Source: Dactylellina haptotyla (Eukaryota > Ascomycota > Orbiliomycetes > Orbiliales > Orbiliaceae). From it: a DNA stretch of 64,000 bases. Positions 1 through 11,878 of the stretch are shown here, one piece after another. The notes beneath the pieces are model-generated. The model made no database searches, was not told the origin of the DNA, and was given only the letters and a program-made list of their open reading frames with translations. Position 1 is the stretch's first letter; the number at the start of each line of letters is the position of its first letter. Location: assembly GCA_031310005.1 (NCBI GenBank), contig CM062388.1, positions 1,922,001 to 1,986,000 of the forward strand, written 5' to 3'. Made by a program: the position numbers and the translations under genes.

Positions 1-193
1 CATCCGGAATGTGCTCCAGCACCGCGGCATTCTTCGGGTCTGCCCTATCGAGCACGAACTCCTGGTTGCCACCTAATCGCGCCGCAAAATATGGTGCGAT
101 AGACGCCGTGTTCGAAGTCTGGCGTGAGAGTTCTGTTGTATCCTCCCCCGACGCCATAATGGCTTCTTCATCGCGCTTCGCTTCGCCCGACAT
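1..193 (-). CDS. 5' part of an unassigned protein gene (runs off left edge)
   Basis: Reading the minus strand from an ATG at 193-191 gives 64 open codons that reach the window edge without a stop. The first residues are MSGEAKRDEEAIMASGEDTT, a polar acidic start, followed by a stretch containing APYFAARLGGNQEFVLDRA that looks like folded protein. A plus-strand frame over the same bases is also open, but its composition is Ser-rich and less protein-like. I do not recognise the family and no intron is visible in this part. No function is assigned. Confidence 0.5.
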   Translation of the reverse strand, partial: MSGEAKRDEEAIMASGEDTTELSRQTSNTASIAPYFAARLGGNQEFVLDRADPKNAAVLEHIPD

Positions 194-861
194 TGTGTAC
201 TGTTAGTTACGCGAGGATGCGTTCTTCACGAAAGCTAGACAGGAGAAACCGCAACGGTTCGGGAGACATTCCGAGGAGGAGGAACCCCAGAATTTAAAGA
301 TTATTCAACGTCTCGTCTAGTCCGGAGTTGGCGGCAGTGAGTAGCCCCGATTGGGAGGGCTGCAGCATCTGCACGGGGTGAGTAATCAAGGAAAGCTCGT
401 CTACAACAGGGCGAGGTTGGGTCGGGTCTGCCCGCTAGTGCTCACCCATCCGCAACATTTGAAGGGTATTGCCAACTAACGTGAACGGCACCGATTATGA
501 TCATGACGCGAGAACCCTCGATCAGGTATCTATTCTCTAGACGATATAATCTATACTTTTATTCCAGTCCGAAGTCAAGTCGGCATGCGATTGCAATGCC
601 GGTCGGAGAAATTGGGGCAACACATGGAGCACCCAACCAACATCAAGATTGCACGTGCACAATGAGCCCAAGTTACCTATGCGGGGACGGAGCCGAAGGT
701 TAATGAAGAAGAATAAATTGAAAGCCATGGAAACGCTAGCTTTTATCTATAATCACACTTCATTTATTCGATTTTCCAAAACAAATCCAACGAAGAACGA
801 AATCTACCCATTATTAGAATCGCTTAGAGCGGCTTGACAACACAACAGCCTCCTTATAATC
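194..861. other. intergenic, 668 bp
   Basis: This is the upstream region of the left-edge gene and the 3' flank of the first DUF7918-like gene. Only short frames occur here and none has a convincing splice pattern or composition. No repeat or RNA gene was seen. Confidence 0.5.
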
Positions 862-1777
862 TTATTCTCCGTGAAATCTCGAATGCAGAGAACGATTTCT
901 GCGAAAAAATGATGGATAGGATTGAAGAGGCCTTCTTTTTATCGGAATATTCCCGTATCCTAAGTTTGGTTCGTTCATGTCTACTCCTTGAGCCTCTAGA
1001 ACTTCTGTATGAATATTCATAGAAACCCGTATTTAGTACTGATCCTTGATAGGTGACAAAAGCTGAACAAGTTTGGAATAAACTACGTACCTTTGGAAGC
1101 ATACTTAAAGATAAATGTAGCATACGGACTATCGTGACCATCAATTATATCCGTATAAACCCCCTTTTGAGGTTTAACTATAATAGGCTGGCGTAATCCG
1201 GTGCGATGCGAATATGCTTGTCCCTTCGTCGAAGTTTCAGACACTGGGTTACTGACAGGAAACTCCGGGTAGGTGCCGTTAGAAACTCCAATGGCTTTTG
1301 GCTTTGCTCGCCAAATCTTAAATTTGAGAGTCCCGAGATTTTGAAGGATCTCTGGCCGCTTTTCGGTGTCAGGGTCATCATCTTCAACTAGAAGGCAGGA
1401 CCAAATACAAGTTAGCATTAAGGTAACAGCTCGGTCTCGTAGAGTGGAGAGCTGTTCTAGGTTGACCTACCTAGAGTGAGGCTCGAAAAAAATAATTCCA
1501 CCATCTTTGTTTGGTTCCCAAGGGTCAGGTAGATATGCGATATATTGTACTCCATTTCGGTAGTGATCCAATTTCCCAGTCGCTCGCCATCCGCCCAGAA
1601 CTCAATGCTGTGGTGCGTTGCTCCAGTTCCTTTGAGATCAAGTAGGATACTGTATCCTTCATCCAGTTCAGGAACGATATGTGTCTTGCAGTTTGCACCG
1701 TCTGTTTGTGTACCATATTCGGTAGCTCTCATGCCAGCAATTTTGATGCCACAAGTAACACCTCGTAGTGTTGGCAT
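862..1777 (-). CDS. DUF7918-like protein, copy A (3 exons, 248 aa)
   Basis: Predicted exons on the minus strand are 1777-1471, 1387-1091 and 1004-862, joined in phase 1 at both introns. The product begins MPTLRGVTCGI and contains the conserved features shared with the next two genes: a VPELDEGYSI strand, an EFWADGERLGNW turn, an LGTLKFKIWRA strand, and a DSPYATFIFKYASKEVLEAQ segment assembled across the second intron. This layout resembles the fungal DUF7918 family, whose biochemical role is unknown. There is no signal peptide or membrane segment. The upstream in-frame ATG at 1804 is possible, but the start at 1777 aligns with the MP-start of both paralogues. It lacks the fourth exon found in copies B and C. 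Family assignment is from memory of the motif pattern, so moderate confidence. Confidence 0.68.
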
Positions 1778-2419
1778 GTTTGCAAAGGGAAATCTATCTA
1801 CCAAAATTTAGTTGTGCCTAGTAAAGAAATCTAGGAAATATTTATTTTAAGGGTCAATATAGAGATGGAGATTGGTCTAGGTATCAAGTATATTCGGAAG
1901 ACCTAGATAATTGCGTTATGGAAGATTGATTACTTTAGGTACCATTACCACAGCGGATAGAATAGCGAAGCTTAAATACCTTTAGGTATTGAGTGAGTTA
2001 CAAGCATCTATACCGCTCTGCGATATTTTCGAACTGTCATCTCAATTCGATATAATGTCGAAAGTTTCCAAATTCCTTGTTCTGTCCTATTAGCGGGTGC
2101 CAGAATCTACAGCATGCTCTCTCACTTTCTACCGAGCAGTAGAAGCATATATGACTAGGGTTTAGTAGAAATTATCATAAGACCGATGTTTAAGACAATA
2201 TTGCACATCTCGAGCATATAAATTGTATCTTCGTCTTTTCTCTAAACAAAATGACAGAAGACAGGAAGCACTGATTTATAGTGAACTAATTCTATCATCA
2301 ACTGCAATCAAATCAAGAAAATTGATATGAATAATGAAGGGGATCTCCAAAGAGAGATGGAATGTTGCTAGACTACTAATTAGATAGTTAGATGTCTTGA
2401 AGCATGGCCATATGGCATC
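1778..2419. other. intergenic between DUF7918-like copies A and B, 642 bp
   Basis: AT-rich promoter region of copy A and 3' flank of copy B. No further coding exon, repeat or RNA gene was recognised. Confidence 0.5.
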
Positions 2420-3447
2420 CTACCAACCGTCATCATCAAGCCCTGGTACTCCGCCTCCTATATATCCAGATTCAATGCTTTCTTTCTCAAGTTCGATCTC
2501 TACGAATGACTCTGAGTCGCTTTCTTTAGCAACTCGCTCTAATGCAAGGCTATCGAATCTCTTCAATCCATTAAAAGTATACTTAGTTAGTTTCTACGTC
2601 TTTCGCCCAGAAATATGGAATCTTGAAACAACTTACATCAACCATTTCCTCAGTGCTCTTCGCTGTGTCAACACCATTCCTCAGGATCCCCCCGGACTGG
2701 AGCAAGGCTACAGTCGCAGTGTGTCAGTTTTCGTGCAACTTCAAGGGACAGGATAAAATCCAGATATTACCTTTAGAAGCGTGTCGAAAAATAAAAGTCA
2801 CCCAAGGAGTGTCGTACGGGTCGATTTTTCGCGTAAGATAGCCCCACGATGAGGGCTCCGCAATTACATAAGGATTCGTAAGTTCCGTGCAATGGGAAAC
2901 GTTGTTGCCTTTGATAGACTTTTCGTAGATCGGATTTTGCACCAGGTTGGGCTGGTAGGCAAGGCTCGCCGTTTGAATAACATCTTGATGTGCACGCCAG
3001 ATCTTGACCTCTAAGGTGCCAAGTTTGCGAAGAATATCCTGATCTGACTCAGCTTCGATAAGATCTTCTTCGACTATAGAATTGTCAATCCCAATAGTGG
3101 TAGTAGTATTAGTATTGTAGCTTACCAGTATTTATCTTGGTGAATCTCAGTTTCATAGCTTTAACTCTTCCTGTATAATCCTGGATTTGTGCGTCGTCTA
3201 CGAGATAGTCCGTCTCCGTAAACGTGAAGCTGTCGAGCTGTTGGCCGTCTGCCCAAAGATCCAGATCAAGGCGAGAACTATTTCCGCCAAGGGCCGTTGG
3301 GTTAACATTTACCTTGAAGCTAAAGAGTTGATCTTCTTGTGAGACAACATATGCTACGCAGGTGGAACCATGGTGTGCAACACTATATTCTTCAGCCTTA
3401 CTCTCTTGGACATATAAGTCGCAAGAAATTCCTTTGTATTCCGGCAT
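2420..3447 (-). CDS. DUF7918-like protein, copy B (4 exons, 278 aa)
   Basis: Predicted exons are 3447-3126, 3073-2771, 2707-2637 and 2560-2420, with intron phases 1, 1 and 0. Exon 1 is 322 nt, exactly the same length as in copy C. Shared motifs are MPEYKGISCDLYV, YVVSQEDQLFSF, DLWADGQQLDSF, LGTLEVKIWRAH and DTPWVTFIFRHASK followed by a short helix and an acidic C-terminal tail. The open frame extends upstream to 3567, but the start at 3447 matches the paralogues. The protein is soluble, with no targeting signal. It resembles fungal DUF7918 proteins of unknown function. The identical intron phases in B and C show they arose by duplication of an intron-containing gene. Confidence 0.7.
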
Positions 3448-3778
3448 TGTGAACAGATATTCAACGGTCTCTTGTCTTCGAGCAAGTTTATTAATGATCC
3501 AAAAAGCTTTTGCTGCAGATTCTAGGACTAAGATTTTGATAGTATTAAGATAATAATTAAATATCAAGATAGATAGATAACGTTTGGGCTAGAACCACTA
3601 TTACCGGTTAAAATAGCTAGAAAATTCTTGCGCATACAAACTTCTGGAACTTCATTTAGGCCCAATGTCACCCACAGTGTTCTGGAAAGATTAAATCGGC
3701 CCAGGAGCTCTAGAACCCCGCAAATTCATGCATACAAGACGGCAAATCAAAGCAGTATAATTGGATCTCTTGGCAGAC
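3448..3778. other. intergenic between DUF7918-like copies B and C, 331 bp
   Basis: Short spacer in the tandem array, holding the promoter of copy B and the 3' end of copy C. Nothing else was recognised. Confidence 0.5.
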
Positions 3779-4884
3779 CTAGGATAAAAACCTCACCTTT
3801 TTCCATATTGTACCTTCTCCGTTCTTCAGCGAGGTCTTCTCGGCGACTCTAGGCACTGCTTCTGCCACCTTCTTAGACTTCTTAAATGGCCACCAACTCC
3901 ACTTAGACTAGTAATCGTTAGAAACTTTCTACGACCTCAACATACCCAACCATCTCAGATCCCTAATATAAAGCTTTTGGTTCAAACTCACCCTCAATTG
4001 CATAACTTCTTGCTGTAATTGTACCGTATTCATTGCAACAAGGTCATCATCCAGTTGATATTCCTTTTCCAGAACTCCTCTCGCACGTAGCATGTCTAAA
4101 CTCAACTGTCAGCATGCGATATATATTGACTCTCCTCTCAGTCTACACTTTTATAATTATATTACCCTCGGAAGCATAGAAAAACACGAATTTCGTATAG
4201 GCGCGACAGAGCCAATCCAGATCAACAACCCGAAGATAAGAATCCTGACGCTGTATGGAGCAAGTACTCTCTGATAACTTTGTTCCGTGCGAGATCTTAT
4301 TGCGTCTAGCATGCTTCGCAGGTATAGCACCCAACGGAGAAAACCCATCATCTTTGTAAACGCAATCTGTCTCAGAGGGCTCGAGATATTCACGGTGAAC
4401 ATCAACCTCGATCTTTCCGATATTACGGAGACGGTGTCTACGAGTTTCTATATTCTTTGAAGCTCCCTTTGTATCTATATTAGAATTAGTTAGTATTTAA
4501 ACCACTGAGATCTTCGCTCGCAACAATCTCTCAATTACGATAGTCTAGAGTTAGCAACTCACCAATATTAAGTTTGTCAAAGTAGAGCCTCCGATACTCC
4601 CAAAAGCCCATATCGCCTTGTTTCCAAAACGCATATTTTCCGGTCTTAATACGATGTTTCGGCTCTCTAGTTGTCCAGCTTCCTAGATTCTGACCATCCA
4701 CCCAGAAGTCTACGCCATGGCGTTGGGCACCAGTATCCTCGAATCTAAGGCGGATGCTATACCTTTTACCTTCTTCCGGAACTACATAGGTCTCACAGCG
4801 CCTTCTCTTGGTCTTGGTGGCAACCTCAACAGCGGGTTTTCCATCAATATAGAGTTTGCAGCTTATTCCTCTATATGACGGCAT
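3779..4884 (-). CDS. DUF7918-like protein, copy C (4 exons, 287 aa)
   Basis: Predicted exons are 4884-4563, 4474-4166, 4095-3992 and 3907-3779. The introns are in phases 1, 1 and 0, and clear CTAAC branch points precede the first and third acceptors. The product starts MPSYRGISCKLYIDGKPA and has the paralogue landmarks YVVPEEGKRYSI, DFWVDGQNLGSW, LRNIGKIEVDVH and FVFFYASEGDMLRARGVL. The last exons encode a Gln/Leu-rich probable coiled coil and a basic tail (SKWSWWPFKKSKK). No signal peptide is present. The closest family I can name is the fungal DUF7918 family, with unknown function. A further 3' exon cannot be excluded, because a possible donor lies just before the stop. Confidence 0.7.
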
Positions 4885-5890
4885 GGTTTTAGCTTTGTGA
4901 TACCGAAAGTAGTGTCAGGAATAGCGTATGTTGCAATTTTTGCGTTGTCGTAAATGGAACCCCGGTTTAAGAAAGAATAGAAATAACGACGGGGCATGTA
5001 TCTAGGCATTATAGGTGGGTGGCTATGCAAATTTATTGGGCTTCTGCAAATGTTGCTCATTGAGGCGATCTTAATCGGGTGGTGGTGATCTTGCTCCTCA
5101 ATTCTCTAATTTTGAGCCCGATTCTCGTCGGTCATTCTAGATGATGCAACGCTCTACAGAGCTCTGGCTATCAAACAGAGCATAGAGTCGGTTGCTCGAT
5201 AATATTGCCTCGCAGAACCCTCCCCTGTTCCGGCAACGCTGAGATGTACCGGCAATATAATTCTTTAGAGTTTTCTTCTAGGGTTCATTATATATCCCGC
5301 TATTTAGAGCATTGCTGCCGTACTGGTGCACAACAACCACGTTGTTGGTTCGTCATAAAGTTAGCCATGCAATTATACACTTTGCAGTTAGTAAAGATGC
5401 CCAAAATTGGCTCACAAGCCGCACAGTATTTGGCTAGGCTCTAGCTCTGCCATTGTCCAATTTGCTAGTAGAATACTACCACTTTTATTCATTTAGTGCC
5501 TGAGTTGGGGTATTTACAGGTAAAAAGTGGCCAAGATTTATTTCGCTGAACTTGGAGGCTTGGAACGAGATCATTTCTTGGCAAATTATTCGTTGATTCT
5601 TCGCCGATTCTTCGCCAGTCCTTAATTAGTTCTTCAAAGAGAATTCATGATCCATTCCAAAAAAATAATCAGGTCGACGCACAGAAATTTCATTAATAAA
5701 TTATGTCATTAAAACTTAAACTTCAATGTAAGAAAACAATTCAAATGGATTTACAATCGTATAAGCTAGCACAAGTGCTATACTAAAATAAAAAAAAGAG
5801 TCCTAAAAGTGGGTGTATACCGGTTACACAAGACTTTTAACTTCCTTACAAAAACGCCCCCGTACATCCACAGTCATAGCATAGTTATCT
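4885..5890. other. intergenic, about 1.0 kb
   Basis: Promoter region of copy C and 3' flank of the rhodopsin-domain gene. It is AT-rich toward the right end (5640-5800). Short frames at 5205-5444 and 5060-4863 have no domain signal. No mobile element ends were seen. Confidence 0.5.
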
Positions 5891-7667
5891 TCAAACTAAC
5901 CTCCGAGGAGGACTTTGCACCCGTTTCTCACCTTCATTTCCATTTCCACCCATTGTTCTGCCTCCACCTGGGAGGGCTGGGTATTCTTCACGACCACGCA
6001 CGGCATTGATGCCTACTTGAATAGTATATGTGCTGCGCTCTTCGTCGTCCTTGAGATCCCTTGAGGAAGTCGTGCTCGCTTTTCTGGAAGCTTGTGCTTG
6101 AGTGTACGCATTTAGTACTCTCGGCATGTAGTGAAGAATCAGAGCGCGGATAGCGGGAGCCGATGCGCAGATGATTGCCAACATGAGTTCGATTCTAATG
6201 AACGGATTAGCTTTTATTTCAGACTTTTAGTTGGATATAATACGAATATGACTTACATTGTCAAATAGTTTACGATGGGGCTTAGGACTCTTCCGTCGTT
6301 TCCGTAACCATACAACTGAATGGCGTTGAGACGGAAAGCAGAGACAACACAGACACTAGATCCCTGTAATTAGCAACTGCACAGAGAGGGGTAAGATTGG
6401 CAAGAAAGAATACTTACACGGCGCCGAGACCGAAGGTAATTACTGCCAGGAACTTCTCTCGTTTTCCGAGTTTGAGTCCCCAAACAAGCGGTAAAGGCAT
6501 TAACCACAGCAAAATATCAGTGATGACACCAATCGCGCCCAGAACGACTTGAGTAATCTTTGGGTTGAGTCCGCATCGAGTGCTAGTCTCTTCTGTCCAA
6601 AAATCAATTCGATCACATTGCAACAATATCACAAAGACATTGGTAATGGCAGTCGACAGAATGAAGAAGAAAGTACCAAAGATACTCGTCCGGAAGACGC
6701 TTCGAGCTTCTGACGGGTAAGATGGACAGAGTCGGAGATAGAACACAAGAAGTGACGATTTGATAAAAAAGAGAGGAATCGGGTAGATGACCGATAAGAT
6801 GGTTTGGTACTAAGTTAAAAATTTTCAGTTAGCCAGGTGCCGAGCTATGGTTGTAGAAAAGGTAGCAGTCACGAAATACCTTATTGGTTTCAGCGTAGGC
6901 GTTATATGTCATATCCCAAACGGTAACAGTAGGTACTACAGATATATATGTCAGATATACAGGGAAATTAAACACGTTAGAATAGATGCGAACATACATA
7001 AAAAAGAGTTATCTATATATTATGTAGTTAGTAAAGGTTTGATCGGGTTTCTTTATAGATAATTATGGGATGTTATAATACTCACGGATCACAGATATAA
7101 TTCCATAAACCATTGCGAAGAACTGAAGAAATAGATTAGCATCCAGCTCTCTTAAAACAGCAAAAGTAAACTCAAACTCACATATCCAACAATCATAAGC
7201 CAATCATGCGTCATCAACTTAAGCATCAGAACCTCTCGGGACCAGATTCGCAATCCAACAGCCAGAGTCGCAAGAGAGGCCATAATAGCGAAGACAACCG
7301 TTACAGCCGATGACCCAGCTTGATGTGGCAACTTTGGTACTGCATTTGCGGAAGCCGTCGTGACTGCACGAGCGAAAGGTTCAGGTTGCCATCCGAAGTT
7401 GAACAAATCCACTATACGGCGGGCGTTATCTGCACCTAGTCCATCCGCAAGCTGTTGTGTCGAGATATTACCCAGATGACTGTCGAGAAAGGCCGCAAAC
7501 TGCGTTACAACTTCTGACATAGGCCTGTCATGCTTTTTTGTGGCAGTGAATGCGAGAGTAACATGGGTCAGGGCGATATCGTACATGCCAAAGCTAGCAT
7601 CGTTTGGGATGTTGCCACCGACAGGGAATATACTTGGGCCATTGACGGAGAATGCGAGAGACGTCAT
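5891..7667 (-). CDS. fungal rhodopsin-domain integral membrane protein (6 exons, 457 aa)
   Basis: Predicted exons are 7667-7182, 7122-7086, 6935-6880, 6809-6418, 6355-6257 and 6194-5891. The assembled product has seven probable membrane spans. The first lies at about residues 119-140 after a long, probably non-cytosolic N-terminus. Diagnostic signatures of the Fung_rhodopsin family are a V-W-D motif followed by a K-Y-Q junction, then FYLRL, later LLWLMPLPLVWGLKLGKREK, V-C-V-V-S-A-F-R-L, and IELMLAIICASAPAIRAL. The cytosolic tail is charged and Gly/Arg rich. The splice between exons 4 and 5 has two options, GTAAGT paired with acceptor 6356 (used here) or GTGTAA paired with 6364, which differ by two residues. 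Members of this family resemble Pth11-type proteins without the CFEM domain. The ligand is unknown. Confidence 0.85.
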
Positions 7668-9941
7668 GGCGAAGGACCTCCGCGAGCAGTCCCCACGGGA
7701 TGAGAAACCAGATCGAAGTTGAGAGGAGGAAAAACCGGAGTATACGTTAATTCAAGAAGCCCACGAGGGTTTGTATCCGCCAGGGACACGGGAAGGCTGG
7801 GAGAATCAATAACGAAAGTAAAATATCAGGAAATGATTACAATGCCTAGTACGACAAAATGTGAGCCTTGGAAGAGGCCAAAAGTCTTCCAGAGTCTTCT
7901 GGGACACATCGGAGTTATATGTCGAAAGGCGAGGTGTTGCCCCTCCTGGCGTAGGGGGGCAGGGTGGGGATCGAAATGTGGAATGCATGACATTGAATCA
8001 TGCTCAAAAATGTTGAAACCGACACAGTCCGATAGACAGGCATGGCAATAGAATATTCTCTGGCACTGTGCCTAAAAGGGAGGTTCCGTTCAAACAGACT
8101 AGGTCTAGCTCGCTTACGAGACAGCCTCCCGCACCGTATCGGGACTTTTGATTCAACTCACATTCGCAATGCTTGGGTCACTTTCTGTGGCTGATACTAC
8201 GTTCTCGTATACGGTATATTAAAAGGATCTCCGTAGGAATAATTGGAATACGCACTCGAGTTCTCCTCGGACTTAACTCATGGAAGCCTTAAGCCCCAAG
8301 GCTGAACAACACCCTTCGGGCAACTCGGTATTGTTTCTCATAGCCATCATAGACGAGAGAAAGTTTTGCCTATATTGAGGCCTACCGCGGAGGCAGAGAA
8401 ATCAAAGACTTCTAGAAGATAATTTGAAACCCCGTGACTAGGAGCCGATATACCGTACTTCGACTTTTTTTCAAAACGGTTAGAGGTGAAAAGCTTGGCC
8501 GGAGAAGCGAAACCACTATGTTACCAATTTTCAACAGTTGTGCGTCTCGGTCTTGGGACTACTCTCCAGACAGAGAGATCGTCGATAGCTTACTAAAGAA
8601 GAATAGTGTCTCCGCGGCTTTTTCAAGCACCTCGAGAGCCTTCGTTTGGCTCTGCTGAAGGCTGTCGGAGAATCGGTAGACAGTGTGGAAGTAGATGTGT
8701 TGATCTGCTGTTGGTGTTGTGCTGTGACAGAATGAAGCCCTGCGATTGGTTGGAGAGCTCGCTTGTACTGCAGGGTCCCAGTTCCAAACACACCTCTGTC
8801 AAACCGGGGGTAACCAAGGCGCTATTCATAGACAGGCGGCCAGATGTCTAGACTGAGATTAGAATGTGTGACGAGAAGGCCTAAAGTTTCCGATGCTGTG
8901 CCAGGAACGAGGAGTGCCTCTGTACCTGAACCTGTTTTACGGGGAATGCAAGGCCGTATAATAGGCCGCAATATACCTGTTATTCGACATATTCTTTACA
9001 GATGACCCGCGGCTCGGTTGTGCATCCCCGATAGGGCCTTTTGCGACGAAATAAACTGCGCAATTGGGATCTTGTAGACCGTCTATGCCTCTAAACTCGC
9101 ATCTAACCGAACACCAGAAGGCAGAGAAGGATGCATTGCATTGATACTTGCGATAGTTTTTTACAATCGTATTTGTTTTTATCTTCCCCACAAGAGCAGG
9201 CTCGCCACGCCCGTTCTAAGCGTTATCTGATTTCCCAACTCCACCACCCCCAATATACATGAACCCAGCTTCACATCGCCGACTACAATATCTATTTATT
9301 CTTGGAACTGTAGTTGCGTTGTTTGCAAAGGTAAGCATTAAAATAGGTATCGGAAACTTTTGGGCTAGTCAGCAGTAGATTCAATCAGAGTGTTTACATA
9401 TGTCTGCGGAGGGATGTCTGTTGGAAGTGCAATCTGAGGGAAGTTGGAACATGAAGATGATAGCGTTTTGAGATTGTTGATTCCTCCCACGTGGACTCAT
9501 AAGATCATCTCGAAGTCAATGCGAGAAATACGATACCAATATCCAAAAATATGACGGATTTTACATCTTTGACAAAATCTTGCTCAAAGACTCCTACCTT
9601 GTTGAGATATTGATCTTTATATTTACGCCACATATATCCCGCCTTGTGGCTTCGCTCGCCATCTTCTAGGCATGTGAAAGAGCATCGGCTGTCGTCGGCT
9701 TGCGGACTTTCCCCGCAAAACCTGTCCGATGCCTTCGCGCAGAGGCTAGAGCTCATCTGTAAGCAGGAACTCTGCTCGGTCCAGCCGAGGGCATATTTGT
9801 CGTTAAGACTCGAATAACCCATCTCTCAACCTGATCCCGCTCCATTCACTGCTTCACCAAAGCGACCGAGAGCCAAAATACCCGTCGTTGGCGCCCGTCG
9901 ATCTCAACGCAACCAGAACCATCACAACACATCCCGACGTC
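7668..9941. other. divergent intergenic region, about 2.3 kb
   Basis: Lies between the starts of the rhodopsin-domain gene (minus) and the thiolase gene (plus). Short overlapping frames at 8434-8851 and a 105-codon frame at 9822-9505 show no family signature or conserved splice context and are treated as chance. CT-rich tracts just before 9900 suit a fungal transcription start for the thiolase gene. Confidence 0.5.
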
Positions 9942-11382
9942 ATGTATCGCCAGACTGCACGCGTCGCTGCGTCGGCTAACAGCAGCACCGCCGGCGCCCG
10001 TCTCGCGCAGGTTTCCAGGCACCTGCACGTCTCCGCTCCGAGAGCCGTGAAGGATGCCTACATCCTCTCTGCCGTCCGGACGCCTACAGGCAAGGTAGGA
10101 CCCGCAATGACAATGGCTTACTATTACAATCGGACGAGAAGTTTGAAGTCCTGACGTTTGTCATCTTCCATGCGTAGTTCCACGGCGGTCTCAAGACGGT
10201 CTCTGCTCCAAATCTCGCCGCTACTGCCATAAAAGAAGCCGTTTCGCGGTCGAAGATCCCTCCGTCGAAGTTCACTCATGCATATCTTGGCAATGTCCTG
10301 CAAGCCGGCATCGGACAATCCCCGGCACGACAAGCCGTCCTCTTCGCAGGATTGCCCAAAGACGTCGAAGTCACCACCGTGAACAAAGTGTGTGCTTCGG
10401 GTCTCAAGAGTGTTGTTTTCGCTGCCCAAGATGTCCAGCTGGGTCTCAGCGATGCAGTTATTGCTGGTGGTATGGAGAACATGAGCTTGGTGCCAAGATA
10501 CATGGAGAGAACCATTGGTGGATACGGTGACGTCAAGGTCGAGGACGGTATCCTCAAGGATGGCTTGACAGATGTTTACAACAAGTTCCAGTACGTTCTT
10601 AGCTTTCCCCAACAAGCGATAAAATGGAGATGGTGAATAGCCGGATTGCTAACAAAAAGTTCGTTTCAAGCATGGGTAACTGCGCTGAAAACACCGCCAA
10701 GAACCTCGGTATCACCCGCGAAGAGCAAGACAACTATGCGATTGAGTCCTACCGTCGTGCCAAAGCTGCCTGGGATGCCAATGCTTTCGCTGAAGAGATC
10801 GTTCCGGTTCCTGTCCCTCAGAAGAAGGGCGATCCGGTTATGATCACCAAAGATGAGGACTATGCGGAGGTCAAACTCGACAAGATCCCAACTTTGAGAA
10901 CCGTGTTCCAGAAGGATGGCACAATCACCGCCGCCAATGCCTCGACATTGAACGATGGTGCTTCAGCTATCATCGTAGGCAGCGAGGAGGCACTTAAGGA
11001 GTTCGGCGGTGACTCCAGAGTTTTGGCCAAGATTATTTCACACGCCGACGCCGCTGTCGATCCCATTGACTTCCCACTTGCTCCTGCCAAGGCTATTCCA
11101 ATCGCCCTTGAGAGAGCTGGCATCAAGAAGGATGATGTTGCAGTCTGGGAAATCAACGAAGCTTTCTCGGCGGTCAGTAAGGCATTGGAGAAGACGTTGG
11201 GATTGGATCCTAGCAAGGTCAACAAGAAGGGCGGTGCAGTTGCCCTTGGTCACGCTCTAGGCAGCTCTGGAAGCAGGATCTTGACAACATTGCTCTACCA
11301 GTTGAATGCAGGAGAATATGGTGTCGCAGCGATTTGCAATGGTGGCGGTGGTGCCACTGCCCTCGTGGTCCAGAAACTTTAA
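9942..11382 (+). CDS. erg10A: acetyl-CoA C-acetyltransferase, mitochondrial type (3 exons, 425 aa)
   Basis: Exons 9942-10094, 10178-10590 and 10671-11382. The enzyme is a class II thiolase that condenses two acetyl-CoA to acetoacetyl-CoA, or runs the reverse reaction in ketone and isoleucine breakdown. Thiolase landmarks are in order: [14 protein letters not shown], the acyl-accepting cysteine C123 in [28 protein letters not shown]383 in [10 protein letters not shown], and the base cysteine C411 in ICNGGGG. The usual proline after the histidine (GHP) is alanine here. The first 35 residues are rich in Arg, Ala and Ser with no acidic residue, as expected of a mitochondrial presequence, so this is the mitochondrial paralogue (erg10A/ACAT1) rather than the cytosolic one. 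Length matches the family. Exon 3 starts in HMGNCAE after a CTAAC branch point. Confidence 0.93.
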
Positions 11383-11878
11383 GCGATAGGATATGTGAAT
11401 AATTGTAAGATAGTTATGAAGCATCTTTAACGGCCAGTACCGGATCTCACCAATATATCAACTCTTTAACAATGAGTGCAAAATAAAAGAAAATCCTACT
11501 TCGTAGTCCTTAACCTATTTAATGAGCTTCCGGTTTGCTCTTTAGTTCCAGCAATCTTTATATGTTCGTTGTGGAGATCCACAATTGCAACTAGATATTA
11601 TTGATTTGAATCCATTGACAAGGATACGACACTTTCGGCTTTAAGATGTAATTCTATACTGTGATTTCAAATTTGAATGAACTCATCCACTGATATGAAG
11701 AACCACGGCGATATTCAAGCATTTGTCTATCTCATCTAACCCTAAAAATTTTGCTCTTGGTCAGACGTCAGCTACCACAATTCCTGCGCAACACATAACA
11801 CCAACTATCGCCAAAATCCTGACGCGTACATTGAAAATGCATCTGTAGACCGAAGAACCAGCCACCGAAGAGGCCAAG
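11383..11878. other. intergenic, 496 bp
   Basis: AT-rich 3' flank of the thiolase gene and promoter of the JmjC gene, both on the plus strand. No extra gene or structured element was recognised. Confidence 0.5.

Noticed and set aside
8434-8851. overlapping frames on both strands upstream of the thiolase gene
   Set aside because: No known motif, no conserved splice signals, and similar openness on both strands suggests chance.
10124-11225. antisense frames across the thiolase gene
   Set aside because: Shadow frames of a well-defined enzyme gene.
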